A stretch of DNA of 64,000 nucleotides, taken from assembly GCF_000162575.1 (NCBI RefSeq), contig NZ_CM000776.2:500950-564949 (forward strand), read 5' to 3'. Positions 35,724 through 44,752 of this stretch are shown here, one piece after another; within the stretch, counting starts at the first letter, position 1, and each line of letters opens with the position of its first letter. The stretch is from Helicobacter canadensis MIT 98-5491. GTDB taxonomy: Bacteria > Campylobacterota > Campylobacteria > Campylobacterales > Helicobacteraceae. A program made the position numbers and the translations under genes. The notes under the pieces are model-generated. The model was not told the origin of the DNA, did no database searches, and was given only the letters and a program-made list of their open reading frames with translations.

Positions 35724-36935
35724 ATGCTAACTCAAAACTATCCTAAAAATTTTGAGGCGATTCCAAGCCCTTGTTATGTGCTAGAAGAAGAAAAATTTAT
35801 TAAGAATCTTGAAATTTTAGATTCTATCCAAAAAGAAAGTGGAGCAAAGATACTTTTAGCGCTTAAAGGTTATGCGCTTTGGAGAAGTTTTGATATTGCT
35901 AAAAAATATTTAAGTGGAATCACAGCAAGTGGGCTTTATGAAGCTAGGCTTGGCTATGAGACTTTTGGCGGTGAGATTACGACTTTCAGTCCAGCCTATA
36001 AATATGAAGAAATGCAAGAATTAGTTAAAATTTCTGATCATATTATTTTTAATTCTTTTTTGCAATGGCAGACTTTTAAGCCTTTGATTGATGAAGCAAA
36101 TCAATGGCGTAAGAATAAAATACAAGTTGGTTTGCGAGTTAATCCTCAATATAGCGAAGTTACTCCTGCAATCTATAATCCTTGTGTTGAAGGATCTAGG
36201 CTTGGAATCACACCTAAAGAATTTAAAAAGGGAGTAAAAAAATATGGTTTAAAAGGTATTAGTGGATTGCATTTTCATACACATTGTGAACAAAATAGTG
36301 ATGCATTAAAGAGAACTTTGAAGTATTTCATTCAGCATTTTGGGAAATATATTCCGCAAATGCAGTGGATTAATTTTGGTGGTGGGCATCATATTACACG
36401 CAAAGATTATAATAGAGAATTATTAGTTAAGATTATTAAAAAGTTTAAAAAGCGTTTTGATGTGCAAGTGTATTTAGAGCCTGGAGAGGCAGTGGGTTGG
36501 CAATGTGGATTTTTAATGGGTAGTGTGATAGATATTGTTCATAATGGTGTTGATATTGCTATTTTAGATGTGAGTGCCACTGCACATATGCCAGATTGTC
36601 TTGAAATGCCCTATCGCCCTATGGTAAGAAATAGCTATTTAGCAAAGGCTACTTCTAAAAATGGTCATTTAAAGCTTAAGGGAGAACAAAAATATACCTA
36701 TCGCTTTGGCGGTCCAACTTGTTTGGCAGGAGATATTATTGGCGATTATAGTTTTAAAGAGCCGCTAAAGCTAGGCGATAGAATTATTTTTGAAGATATG
36801 GTGCATTATACTATTGTAAAAAACAATACTTTTAATGGAGTTCCTTTGCCAAGTATTGGCATGATTGATAAAGAAGGGCGATTCAAGCTTTTTAAATCTT
36901 ATTCTTATGAGAGTTACAAAGAGAGAAATAGTTAA
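35724..36935 (+). CDS. nspC: Carboxynorspermidine/carboxyspermidine decarboxylase (NspC)
   Basis: This PLP-dependent decarboxylase of the alanine-racemase fold makes spermidine from carboxyspermidine (or norspermidine from its carboxy form), the usual polyamine route in this class. Of 403 residues, the segment ILLALKGYALW holds the PLP lysine, HFHTHCEQNS and NFGGGHHIT bind substrate and PLP phosphate, and FGGPTCLAGDIIGDY gives the active-site Cys. I prefer the ATG at 35724, since GGAGG at 35714-35718 has the right spacing; starts at 35712 and 35721 are less likely. The gene follows dnaQ closely. A carboxynorspermidine dehydrogenase gene should exist elsewhere. Confidence 0.95.
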   Translation: MLTQNYPKNFEAIPSPCYVLEEEKFIKNLEILDSIQKESGAKILLALKGYALWRSFDIAKKYLSGITASGLYEARLGYETFGGEITTFSPAYKYEEMQELVKISDHIIFNSFLQWQTFKPLIDEANQWRKNKIQVGLRVNPQYSEVTPAIYNPCVEGSRLGITPKEFKKGVKKYGLKGISGLHFHTHCEQNSDALKRTLKYFIQHFGKYIPQMQWINFGGGHHITRKDYNRELLVKIIKKFKKRFDVQVYLEPGEAVGWQCGFLMGSVIDIVHNGVDIAILDVSATAHMPDCLEMPYRPMVRNSYLAKATSKNGHLKLKGEQKYTYRFGGPTCLAGDIIGDYSFKEPLKLGDRIIFEDMVHYTIVKNNTFNGVPLPSIGMIDKEGRFKLFKSYSYESYKERNS

Positions 36936-37003
36936 TTAAGTTGCATTGTAATTAAGGTTTAGATTGGAATTTTATTTTTAGATTTTTTTAAAATAAAAAA
37001 GAA

Positions 37004-37009
37004 TATAAT
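37004..37009 (+). promoter_or_regulatory. -10 element of the cmeABC operon
   Basis: TATAAT preceded by T/A-rich DNA. The expected start of transcription is near 37016, just before the 16-bp palindrome, so a repressor bound there would block initiation or early elongation. Confidence 0.65.
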
Positions 37010-37028
37010 ATAGCCTTTTTAAAATTTG

Positions 37029-37044
37029 TGTAATTTAAATTACA
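37029..37044. promoter_or_regulatory. CmeR-type operator, 16-bp perfect palindrome
   Basis: The sequence tgtaatttaaattaca is a perfect inverted repeat 20 nt after the -10 box of cmeA. In C. jejuni the TetR-type repressor CmeR binds a 16-bp inverted repeat with the same TGTAAT...ATTACA half-sites in front of cmeABC. The match in half-site, length and position supports a CmeR-like repressor, although no such gene is next to this operon in the window. Confidence 0.7.
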
Positions 37045-37055
37045 TAATTGAAATT

Positions 37056-37074
37056 TTAAGAGAATTTCTCTTAA
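37056..37074. promoter_or_regulatory. Second palindrome in the cmeABC leader
   Basis: A 9-bp inverted repeat around one base (ttaagagaa, t, ttctcttaa), centred about 28 nt from the first palindrome and about 42 nt before the cmeA start codon. It differs in sequence from the CmeR-like site, so it may bind another regulator or form a hairpin in the mRNA leader. Confidence 0.55.
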
Positions 37075-37106
37075 GTGAATTTAGTAAATTTCAAGGAAGT
37101 ATGATA

Positions 37107-38219
37107 ATGAAAGGCTATCATAAAATATTATTGGGAACATTTTGTAGTTTGGTGATATTTTCTGGTTGTTTTGGAGAAAAAGATTCTAAAGCACAACAAC
37201 AAACTATGGTAATTCCAGTAAGCACTTACACGGTTGAAATAAAGGACACTCCAGTGTCTTTTGAGTATCCAACACAGCTTACAAGTCCGCAAAAAGTAGA
37301 AGTATATGCAAGAGTAGAGGGAACACTCTTGGAGCAAAATTTTGTAGAAGGAAATGTGGTAAAAGAGGGGCAGAAGCTTTTTAAAATTGACCCTTCAAAA
37401 TATCAGGCTAATGTGAATATCGCTAAAGCACAATTGCTTTCAGCGCAAGCAACTTTCAAAGAGGCTTCAAGAGATTGGGAGCGTTCTAAAAAACTTTTTG
37501 AGCAAAAGGCATTAAGCCCAAAAGAGCGTGATCAATCCTTATCGACTTATGAAAATGCACAAGCAGGAGTTGCTAATGCAAAAGCAAATTTAGATAATGC
37601 GATGATTGATTTAGGTTATACCGATGTTGTTGCAACTGCGACAGGAAAAACAAGCTTAACTAATTATGATTTAGGAAATCTTGTAGGGTCAGCTTCAAGT
37701 AGTAATGCACTTGTAACTGTTACTCAACTTGATCCAATCAATGCGGAGTTCTCAATACCAAGCAAGGATTATTATTTTTTTAGAACTCTCAATCGAGACA
37801 ATTTAAAAGTTTTTTATATTTTGCCAAGTGGGAATACTTATAGCAAAGAAGGAAAATTAGATTTTATTGATAGTGTGGTGGATGCAAGCACAGCAACTAT
37901 TAAAGCAAGGGCAATTGTAGAAAATCAAGATTTTCTTTTGATTCCAGGGGAATTTTCAAGGATTAGGCTAGAAGGGCTAATTGCTAAAAATACAATTACA
38001 ATTCCACAAATTGCATTGCTTCAGGATGCACAAGGGAGCTATGTTTATAAAGTGGTTGATGGTAAAGCAGTTCAAACAAGAGTGGTTTTAGGACAGAGTG
38101 TGGGTAATAGCTTTTTGATTCAATCAGGATTGCAAGAAGGTGATAGGATTATTACTGATCAACTTGTTAAGCTTCGTCCGGGGGCACCTGTTAATATTAT
38201 AAATACTCAAGCACAATAA
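37107..38219 (+). CDS. cmeA: RND efflux periplasmic adaptor lipoprotein (CmeA-like)
   Basis: This membrane fusion protein links the CmeB pump to the CmeC channel. The 370 residues begin with a lipoprotein signal ending in VIFSGC. Beta-barrel and lipoyl segments (VYARVEGTLLEQNFVEGNVVKEGQ) and the hairpin with repeated ARAxL-like helices (ATFKEASRDWERSKKLFEQKALSPKERDQ) follow. The start is placed at 37107, because AAGGAAG lies 7 nt upstream and the resulting signal peptide fits; the longer frame would begin in the operator region. Length is close to C. jejuni CmeA. The operon gives resistance to bile salts and antibiotics in relatives. Confidence 0.93.
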   Translation: MKGYHKILLGTFCSLVIFSGCFGEKDSKAQQQTMVIPVSTYTVEIKDTPVSFEYPTQLTSPQKVEVYARVEGTLLEQNFVEGNVVKEGQKLFKIDPSKYQANVNIAKAQLLSAQATFKEASRDWERSKKLFEQKALSPKERDQSLSTYENAQAGVANAKANLDNAMIDLGYTDVVATATGKTSLTNYDLGNLVGSASSSNALVTVTQLDPINAEFSIPSKDYYFFRTLNRDNLKVFYILPSGNTYSKEGKLDFIDSVVDASTATIKARAIVENQDFLLIPGEFSRIRLEGLIAKNTITIPQIALLQDAQGSYVYKVVDGKAVQTRVVLGQSVGNSFLIQSGLQEGDRIITDQLVKLRPGAPVNIINTQAQ

Positions 38220-38232
38220 AAGGGAAAAATCA

Positions 38233-41200
38233 ATGTTTTCTAAATTTTTTATCAATCGCCCAGTTTTAGCAATGGTAATGTCTATTATTATTGTGATTGC
38301 TGGAGGATTATCAATTATGTCGCTTGCAGTTGAAGAATATCCGCAAGTTACTCCTCCGCAAGTTGTGGTTCAAGCAACTTATCCTGGAGCAAGTGCGGAG
38401 GTAATTTCTTCTAGTGTTGCAAGTGTTTTAGAAAATAGTATTAACGGAGTGGAAGGAATGATTTATATGCAGTCTTCTTCTACTTCAAGTGGGAGCTTAA
38501 ATATTAATATTTATTTCACAAATGAAACAGATCCCGATCAAGCAACTATTAATGTTAATAATCGTGTTCAAGCTGTTATGAGTTCTTTACCGCAAGAAGT
38601 TCAAAGGCAGGGAGTAACGGTAGATAAACGATCTTCTACTATTTTAGCGGTTTATTCACTTTTTTCTGATTCTCCTGCTCATGATACCACCTTTATTGCT
38701 AATTATGCGGCGATTAATATTTTAGAAGAATTAAAAAGGGTCCCAGGAGTGGGTGATGCAGCACTTTTTAGTCGCCAAGAATATTCAATGCGTATTTGGC
38801 TTTCTCCTGATAAACTCACTAAATACAATCTTACTCCAGCGGAAGTCATCGCACTTGTGCAAGAACAAAATTCACAATTTGCTGCGGGATTTTTTGGTCA
38901 AGAACCAGTGAGAAAGGATTTAGACTTTACTTATACAGTAACAACTCAAGGAAGATTTACTACTCCAGAAGAGTTTGGTAATATTTTAGTGCGCACCAAT
39001 CCCGACGGTTCTTCTTTATTGCTTAAGGATTTAGCAAGAATAGAGTTAGGAGCAGAAGATTATAGCGTGAATGCATTTTATAATGGACGCCCATCTGTTG
39101 CTTTTGGATTGTTTTTGCAGCCAGGAGCAAATGCTTTAAGTGTTGCTGAGGGGGTAGCAAAGAGATTAGAAGAACTCTCTCAAAGTTTCCCAGAAGGGTT
39201 ACAATATGCAATTCCTTATGATACAACTTCTTTTGTAAATGTTTCTATTAAAGAAGTGATTAAAACTTTCATTGAAGCTATAGTCTTAGTTATTATTGTT
39301 ATTTATTTCTTTTTACAGAATTTTAGGGCAACAATTATACCGGTACTTGCGATTCCAGTTTCAATTATTGGGACTTTTGCAGGAATGTATTTACTTGGAT
39401 TTTCAATTAATCTCTTGACTCTTTTTGGTTTGATTTTGGCTATTGGAATTGTCGTGGATGATGCGATTATCGTGATTGAAAATGTGGAGAGGCTTATCTC
39501 TGAAGAGAATCTTTCGGTGAAAGATGCCACCATTAAGGCGATGGAGGAGATAGCAAGTCCTGTTGTGGCAATTGTTTTGGTTCTCTCAGCGGTTTTTATT
39601 CCAATTGCTTTTATTGGAGGGTTTAGTGGAGAGATTTATAAGCAGTTTGCCATTACTATTGTTATTTCTGTTGTGATTTCGGGGTTTGTGGCTTTAACTC
39701 TTACTCCAGCTCTCTGTGTTTCTATTTTAAAAAAGACTGAGCCTAAGCCATTTTGGATTGTGAAGAAATTTAATGATTTTTTTGCTTGGCTTACTCATCA
39801 ATTTACCGATAAAGTTGCCCATGCAATTAGGCGTGGAGTTTTTTATGTGATATTATTTGCAGGATTAATTGCCGTAACTTATGGCTTATTTACAAGAGTG
39901 CCAACAGGGCTTGTTCCAGCCGAAGATAAGGGAATGTTAATTGTTTCTATGAAGCTTCCACCAGCAACTGCTTTAAGTAAAACGACAGATACAGCTTCTT
40001 TTATGGAAAGCACCATTCGAAATAATCCTAATGTAGAGGCGGTTATGGCATTGGCGGGTTATGATATGCTTTCAAGTGCGGTGAGAACTTTTGGTGGGAC
40101 TGCGTTTGTAAAGCTTAAAGATTGGGATTTGCGAAAAGACGAAAGTCAAAAATCTCAAGTATTAGCACAGAGTTTAACAGGGCAGTTAATGCAAAATCCT
40201 AATGCGGTTATTTTTGCTTTGAATCCTCCGCCCATTATGGGACTTAGTTTGACAGATGGTTTTGAAATGTATATTCAAAACCGCACAGGGGGTTCTATTC
40301 AAGATTTGCAAAAATACACACAGATGGTTTTGCAAGAAGCTCAAAAGCGTCCAGAGTTAAGTGGAGTAAGGACAACTTTAAGTGTGGATATTCCCCAATA
40401 TAATGTTAAGCTTGATAGGCAAAAAGCCAAATCGCTTGGTGTAAATATTGATGATGTATTCTCCACGCTTCAAGCAACTTTTGGTTCTTATTATGTGAAT
40501 GATTTTAATCTTTATGGTCGAACTTTTAAGGTAAGTATGCAGTCTGAAAGTGCCTTTAGAGAATCTCCGGATAATTTGGGCGATGTTTTTGTGCGATCTA
40601 GTAATGGTGATTTGATACCTATTAGTTCATTAGTGACTTTTGAAAGGGTAATTGGAGCAGATGTGCTAGAGCGTTTTAATCTTTTCCCAGCAGCAAAACT
40701 TATGGGAGATGCAGCACAAGGTTATTCTTCTGGAGATGCGCTAAAAGCGATAGAAGAAGTTGCTAGTCAAGTTTTACCTCAAGGTTATTCAGTAGCATTT
40801 TCAGGTAGCTCTTATCAAGAAAAAAATGCAGGTGGCACAGGTGTAATCGCATTTATTTTTGGATTGGTTTTTGTTTTCTTGATTCTTGCAGCACAATATG
40901 AGCGATGGTTAATGCCATTAGCAGTTTTAACAGCTGTTCCTTTTGCGGTTTTTGGTGCAATTTTAGCTACTTGGCTAAGGGGATTAAATAATGATATTTA
41001 TTTCCAAATTGGGCTTGTAATGCTAATTGCACTTTCAGCCAAAAATGCAATTTTGATTATTGAGTTTGCAATGGAAGCAAGAGAAAAGCATGGTAAAAAT
41101 ATTTATGATTCTGCAGTAGAGGCAGCTAGGTTGCGATTCCGTCCTATTGTGATGACTTCTTTAGCCTTTACCATAGGGGTTTTACCGCTTGCTATAAGTA

Positions 41201-41358
41201 GTGGAGCAGGAGCTGCTAGTCGTCACGCTATTGGAACAGGAGTTATTGGAGGAATGTTGGCAGCGACTTTCATTGCTACTTTCTTTATTCCTCTTTTTTA
41301 TACTTATTTTGCAAGATTTGGTGAATTTCTTGGTAGTTTAAGGAAAAAGCATGAATAA
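38233..41358 (+). CDS. cmeB: RND efflux transporter (CmeB-like, AcrB family)
   Basis: This proton-driven inner-membrane pump exports bile salts, antibiotics and dyes through the CmeC channel. The 1041 residues have the HAE1 layout: TM1, large periplasmic loop, TM2-6, TM7, second loop, TM8-12. FFINRPVLAMVMSIIIVIAGG opens TM1; GIVVDDAIIVIENVER near 403-418 gives the paired Asp of the proton relay in TM4; and AKNAILIIEFAME is the TM10 segment with Lys. The gene starts 13 nt after cmeA and overlaps cmeC by 8 nt. Confidence 0.96.
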   Translation: MFSKFFINRPVLAMVMSIIIVIAGGLSIMSLAVEEYPQVTPPQVVVQATYPGASAEVISSSVASVLENSINGVEGMIYMQSSSTSSGSLNINIYFTNETDPDQATINVNNRVQAVMSSLPQEVQRQGVTVDKRSSTILAVYSLFSDSPAHDTTFIANYAAINILEELKRVPGVGDAALFSRQEYSMRIWLSPDKLTKYNLTPAEVIALVQEQNSQFAAGFFGQEPVRKDLDFTYTVTTQGRFTTPEEFGNILVRTNPDGSSLLLKDLARIELGAEDYSVNAFYNGRPSVAFGLFLQPGANALSVAEGVAKRLEELSQSFPEGLQYAIPYDTTSFVNVSIKEVIKTFIEAIVLVIIVIYFFLQNFRATIIPVLAIPVSIIGTFAGMYLLGFSINLLTLFGLILAIGIVVDDAIIVIENVERLISEENLSVKDATIKAMEEIASPVVAIVLVLSAVFIPIAFIGGFSGEIYKQFAITIVISVVISGFVALTLTPALCVSILKKTEPKPFWIVKKFNDFFAWLTHQFTDKVAHAIRRGVFYVILFAGLIAVTYGLFTRVPTGLVPAEDKGMLIVSMKLPPATALSKTTDTASFMESTIRNNPNVEAVMALAGYDMLSSAVRTFGGTAFVKLKDWDLRKDESQKSQVLAQSLTGQLMQNPNAVIFALNPPPIMGLSLTDGFEMYIQNRTGGSIQDLQKYTQMVLQEAQKRPELSGVRTTLSVDIPQYNVKLDRQKAKSLGVNIDDVFSTLQATFGSYYVNDFNLYGRTFKVSMQSESAFRESPDNLGDVFVRSSNGDLIPISSLVTFERVIGADVLERFNLFPAAKLMGDAAQGYSSGDALKAIEEVASQVLPQGYSVAFSGSSYQEKNAGGTGVIAFIFGLVFVFLILAAQYERWLMPLAVLTAVPFAVFGAILATWLRGLNNDIYFQIGLVMLIALSAKNAILIIEFAMEAREKHGKNIYDSAVEAARLRFRPIVMTSLAFTIGVLPLAISSGAGAASRHAIGTGVIGGMLAATFIATFFIPLFYTYFARFGEFLGSLRKKHE

Positions 41359-42751
41359 GATTATATTAGTTTGGATTGGTTTGGGGCTTTTGATTGGCGG
41401 TTGTTCTTTATCCCCCAAATATGAGCAACCCAAAGCGAATTTACCCAAAGATTTTGGTGTGGAATATTCTAAAGAAACTATTAGTCAAACTTGGTGGAAA
41501 GATTTTGGCGATGAATATCTTAATGGCATTGTTGAAGAAGCCTTAAAGAATAATTATGATCTAGCTGTTGCCATGGAGAGAGTGTCTCAAGCAAGAAGTT
41601 CGTGGAGCTATGCAAGGAGTGATAGATACCCTTCTTTGTCCGCACAAGGTGAAGCAACAAGAAATAAGAAAAATCCTAGACAAGGAGAGTTTGATAATTA
41701 TAATAATTTTTCTTTGAGTGGTATTTTAAGCTTTGAATTGGATTTATGGGGTAGGGCTAGAGATGCTGATAGAAGTGCTTATGCGACTTTATTGGCTAGT
41801 AAAGCCAATCGTGATACAATTCGATTAAGTTTGATTGCTAGTGTGGTAGAAAGTTATTTTGGAATATTAACTTTAAATAATCAAGTGCAAATTTCTCAAA
41901 ATACACTTGTAAGTCGAGAAGAGAGCTATCAATATCGTAAGAAAGAGTTTGAAGCAGGGAAAATTTCAGAAATTGATATGCAGCAAGCAAGATCGGAAAT
42001 GGCATCAGTTAGAGCACAATTACAAAGTTTATTGATGGAGAGAAATGCTGCACAAACTGCTTTGATGATTTTATTAGGTAGAGATCCCCAAGGCATTTTT
42101 AATATAGCCTTGCCTGTGGAATCTCAAATGCTTCCTAAAGCTCCTAAAGTCCCAGTAGGTTTGCCTTCGACACTTTTGGAGAACAGACCAGATATTGAAG
42201 CAGCAGAACAGAATCTTAAAGCGGCTAATTTTTCTATTGGTGTAGCAAGGGCGGCGTATTTTCCTACCATTTCTCTAACGGGGCTTATTGGCTATGCTAG
42301 TCCAGAGTTAAATGAATTATTTAATAATTCTTCTTCAACTTGGAATTATGGTGGAAATTTTGTGGGCAATGTGATTGATTTTGGTCGAACTAGTGCTAAT
42401 GTGGAACTAACAAAATCGCAATATAGGGAAATGTTGCTTAATTATGGTCAGACACTTAGGCAGGCTTTTGGTGAGGTAAGAGATTCTTTGTATAATTATA
42501 GTATGAGTTTTGAGCGTTTAAGTAGCCTTAATGAACAAGTGGAGGCATTAAGGAGAACATTAGTTTTAGCAGAATTGCGTTATAGGGAGGGTTATACTAA
42601 TTATCTTGAAGTTTTAACAACGCAAAGCAATCTTTTTGCAGCGGAGCTAACTCAACAAAGTGCTAACCTTGAAAATCTTTCTTCTGTGATTAATATTTAT
42701 AAAGCCTTTGGTGGTGGCTGGGATAAAAGTAAATATGCAGAAGAGGAATAA
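41351..42751 (+). CDS. cmeC: RND efflux outer-membrane channel lipoprotein (CmeC-like, TolC/NodT family)
   Basis: The 466-residue product has a lipoprotein signal ending IGGCSLSPKYEQP, then the OEP pattern: WWKDFGDEYLNGIVEEALKNNYDL in each half, a coiled-coil tunnel and NRPDIEAAEQNLKAANFSIGVARAAYFP before the second half. It forms the trimeric outer-membrane duct of the pump. The start codon lies inside the end of cmeB (8-nt overlap), with AAGGAAAAAG upstream. A hairpin terminator directly follows the stop. Confidence 0.96.
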   Translation: MNKIILVWIGLGLLIGGCSLSPKYEQPKANLPKDFGVEYSKETISQTWWKDFGDEYLNGIVEEALKNNYDLAVAMERVSQARSSWSYARSDRYPSLSAQGEATRNKKNPRQGEFDNYNNFSLSGILSFELDLWGRARDADRSAYATLLASKANRDTIRLSLIASVVESYFGILTLNNQVQISQNTLVSREESYQYRKKEFEAGKISEIDMQQARSEMASVRAQLQSLLMERNAAQTALMILLGRDPQGIFNIALPVESQMLPKAPKVPVGLPSTLLENRPDIEAAEQNLKAANFSIGVARAAYFPTISLTGLIGYASPELNELFNNSSSTWNYGGNFVGNVIDFGRTSANVELTKSQYREMLLNYGQTLRQAFGEVRDSLYNYSMSFERLSSLNEQVEALRRTLVLAELRYREGYTNYLEVLTTQSNLFAAELTQQSANLENLSSVINIYKAFGGGWDKSKYAEEE

Positions 42752-42780
42752 TTAAAATCCTTTTGCGGATTTTAATTTAT
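42751..42780. terminator. Bidirectional terminator between cmeC and the next minus-strand gene
   Basis: A perfect 10-bp stem (attaaaatcc at 42751-42760 and ggattttaat at 42767-42776, loop ttttgc) sits between two converging genes; T/A-rich flanks on both sides allow termination in either direction. Confidence 0.8.
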
Positions 42781-43499
42781 TTGCAGCTAAAAACAACCTT
42801 TCCTTTAGCTGTTTTTTCTATTTCTTTTCCTGTTGGCATTTTAATATCTTCTAGGCTATTAGAATCTGATTTTGCAAGAGTTGCTGTGCTATTTAGTGGA
42901 GTGTTTTCCATTCTCGAAGTTAATCCCAATGAAATTTCTTTGATTGTGCATTGTTTTTTGAGATTCTTAGAATAATTTTGAGCAATCTCATTGGCTTTAT
43001 TAAGCAGGGCTTGATTGAGTTTTTCATCTATTTTTTCTAAATCATCTTTTTTGATGATTTTAGTGATTTTTGGAATAGGTAAGAGCAAAAAATCATTTGC
43101 AATGATTTGTTTTTGAATAAAATCTAGAATTTTATTAAAATCTTTAGCCATTTCATCTTTAAAATCACAATTGAGAGAATAGTTACTTTCAAATCCTTTT
43201 TGCTCCCTTGTATTATTTTGATATTCATAAAGAGGGGTGATGTCAAAACTCCCTCCTTTGCAAATTGAGCTATTTTTTAAAAAAGTATTAATGGAATTAT
43301 AGGTTTTGATAATTTTATTTTTATCTTCTAATGAGAGATTTTTTTCATTATGAAGTTTTTGGCTTCCTATAATTTGGATAGTGGAAGAATAAGTTGTAGG
43401 AAAGATTTGCGTATGAATAGTAAGATCTTGTTTAATAAGCATCTCACTTGCAACTAAAGAGATATTTGCTAGGATTAAAAGTAAAGCTTTTTTATACAT
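42777..43499 (-). CDS. Periplasmic protein resembling the SIMPL (DUF541) family
   Basis: The 240-residue product has a signal peptide (about 1-18, KALLLILANISLVASE), so it is exported. The rest suggests a SIMPL/DUF541 protein: a long helix after a strand pair, a segment with FDITPLYEYQNNTREQKGFESNY near 85-107 corresponding to the family's Y-x-Y-x-x-x-x-R-x-x-x-G-Y region, and a late helix with ALLNKANEIAQNYSKNLK. Such proteins have no settled function. The match is from memory of the pattern and is moderate. It follows rplT, but a terminator-like hairpin separates them. Confidence 0.6.
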   Translation of the reverse strand: MYKKALLLILANISLVASEMLIKQDLTIHTQIFPTTYSSTIQIIGSQKLHNEKNLSLEDKNKIIKTYNSINTFLKNSSICKGGSFDITPLYEYQNNTREQKGFESNYSLNCDFKDEMAKDFNKILDFIQKQIIANDFLLLPIPKITKIIKKDDLEKIDEKLNQALLNKANEIAQNYSKNLKKQCTIKEISLGLTSRMENTPLNSTATLAKSDSNSLEDIKMPTGKEIEKTAKGKVVFSCK

Positions 43500-43517
43500 A
43501 AGAATCCTTGTAGTTTA
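43500..43517. repeat. 18-bp direct repeat, copy 1
   Basis: aagaatccttgtagttta, repeated exactly at 43556-43573. On the minus strand this copy contains the AAGGA ribosome binding site of the SIMPL-like gene. Confidence 0.9.
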
Positions 43518-43540
43518 AGATATCTCATTATATCTTAATT

Positions 43541-43569
43541 TACAAGGATTCCAAGAAGAATCCTTGTAG
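43541..43569 (-). terminator. Terminator after rplT
   Basis: On the minus strand the sequence ACAAGGATT pairs with AATCCTTGT across an 8-nt loop (43541-43567), directly after the rplT stop, and is followed by AAATT. The stem is good but the T run is short, so partial read-through into the next gene is possible. Confidence 0.55.
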
Positions 43570-43573
43570 TTTA
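43556..43573. repeat. 18-bp direct repeat, copy 2
   Basis: Exact second copy of aagaatccttgtagttta. It covers the rplT stop codon and the first arm of the terminator hairpin. Confidence 0.9.
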
Positions 43574-43924
43574 TAACGCTTTTTTTGCGCTTTCTACAAT
43601 TTTTGTGAAACTTTGTGGTTCGTTCATAGCTATATCCGCTAGAATCTTCCGATCAAGTGTTATTCCTGCTTTTTTTAGACCAAACATAAATCGAGAATAA
43701 CTGATCGCATTGATTCTGCAAGCTGCATTAATCCTTACAATCCAAAGTTTTCTAAAGTCTCTTTTCTTTTGTTTTCTATCACGGAAAGCATAACATAAAC
43801 TTCTTTCTAATTGTTCTTTTGCTTTTCTGAAGTGTTTATGTCTTGCACTATAAAATCCGCGTGCTAATTTTAAAACTTTTTTGTGGCGTCTTCTTCTGAC
43901 GACTCCTGTTTTTACTCTTGCCAT
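43571..43924 (-). CDS. rplT: 50S ribosomal protein L20
   Basis: The 117-residue product begins [24 protein letters not shown], the strictly conserved basic N-terminus of L20, which threads into 23S rRNA. The later segment [21 protein letters not shown] is also typical. It lies in the usual order infC-rpmI-rplT, with 92 nt between rpmI and rplT. Confidence 0.99.
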   Translation of the reverse strand: MARVKTGVVRRRRHKKVLKLARGFYSARHKHFRKAKEQLERSLCYAFRDRKQKKRDFRKLWIVRINAACRINAISYSRFMFGLKKAGITLDRKILADIAMNEPQSFTKIVESAKKAL

Positions 43925-44016
43925 TTTTATTCCTTTACCATAATGTGGTGTGGTATTTCTACCAAACTTGCCCTAATTTAGGGGAATGACATACTGATGT
44001 ATGAAACTTTAAATTT

Positions 44017-44211
44017 TTACGCCATACAAAGCATTTTTTTTACTGATTCGCTATTGGCGCTATGAACATATTTGGGTGCATTAAGATTCGCAATTTTTCT
44101 TGGACGCTTTTTAGTCAAAATATGACTTTTAAAAGCTGAACCACGCTTGATAAGATTTTTTTTGAGTTTAAATCTTTTTGCGGCACCGCGATTTGTTTTC
44201 ATCTTTGGCAT
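44017..44211 (-). CDS. rpmI: 50S ribosomal protein L35
   Basis: A 64-residue highly basic protein starting [18 protein letters not shown] with the conserved A-K-R-F motif, followed by [16 protein letters not shown]. It lies between infC and rplT. The ribosome binding site AAAGGAG lies just before the ATG at 44211. Confidence 0.98.
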   Translation of the reverse strand: MPKMKTNRGAAKRFKLKKNLIKRGSAFKSHILTKKRPRKIANLNAPKYVHSANSESVKKMLCMA

Positions 44212-44236
44212 TGCTTTACTCCTTTCATAAGATAAA

Positions 44237-44752
44237 TTATTTTTTTGGCGTTACTAACATATTGACATACCGACCTTCGATTTTATAGTCTCTGTCAATA
44301 TTGGCAACATCTTCTAGCATTGCAGCAACTTTATTAAGCACTTCAAAGCCAACTTGAGGCTCACTTACTTCTCTTCCGCGTAAAAATACACGGAATCGGA
44401 CATGTTTATTTTCTTTTAAAAATTCTTTAGCGTGTTTAACTTTATAGTTAATATCGTTAATTGCAATTTTTACAGAAAGTTTGATTTCCTTGATTTCAAT
44501 TTGCTTTTGTTTCTTTTTTGCTTCTTTCTGTCTTTTTTCTTGTTGATAACGGAATTTTCCATAATCCATAATCTTGCATACAGGAGGTTTGGCATCAGGG
44601 GCGATTAACACCAAATCCAAACCTTTACTTTCAGCAATTTTTAATGCTTCATCAGAACTAATTAAGCCATACTGCTCACCATCATCACCTACATAGCGAA
44701 TCTCTGGAAAATCAATTTCCTCATTGAGGACTACATCAATATTTTTACTCAA
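44237..44752 (-). CDS. infC: Translation initiation factor IF-3
   Basis: IF-3 keeps the 30S subunit free and checks the start codon. The 171 residues include [41 protein letters not shown] near 54-73 (the N-domain signature) and the C-domain with [15 protein letters not shown] and FRVFLRGRE. The start is ATG, rather than the ATT or ATA of E. coli, which suggests that the classic IF-3 feedback on its own start does not apply. It overlaps thrS by 4 nt. Confidence 0.98.
   Translation of the reverse strand: MSKNIDVVLNEEIDFPEIRYVGDDGEQYGLISSDEALKIAESKGLDLVLIAPDAKPPVCKIMDYGKFRYQQEKRQKEAKKKQKQIEIKEIKLSVKIAINDINYKVKHAKEFLKENKHVRFRVFLRGREVSEPQVGFEVLNKVAAMLEDVANIDRDYKIEGRYVNMLVTPKK

Noticed and set aside
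43925-44016. Hairpins between rpmI and rplT as an L20 or L35 regulatory site
   Set aside because: Short stems (about 5-6 bp) in AT-rich DNA do not resemble the known L20 mRNA target closely enough to call.
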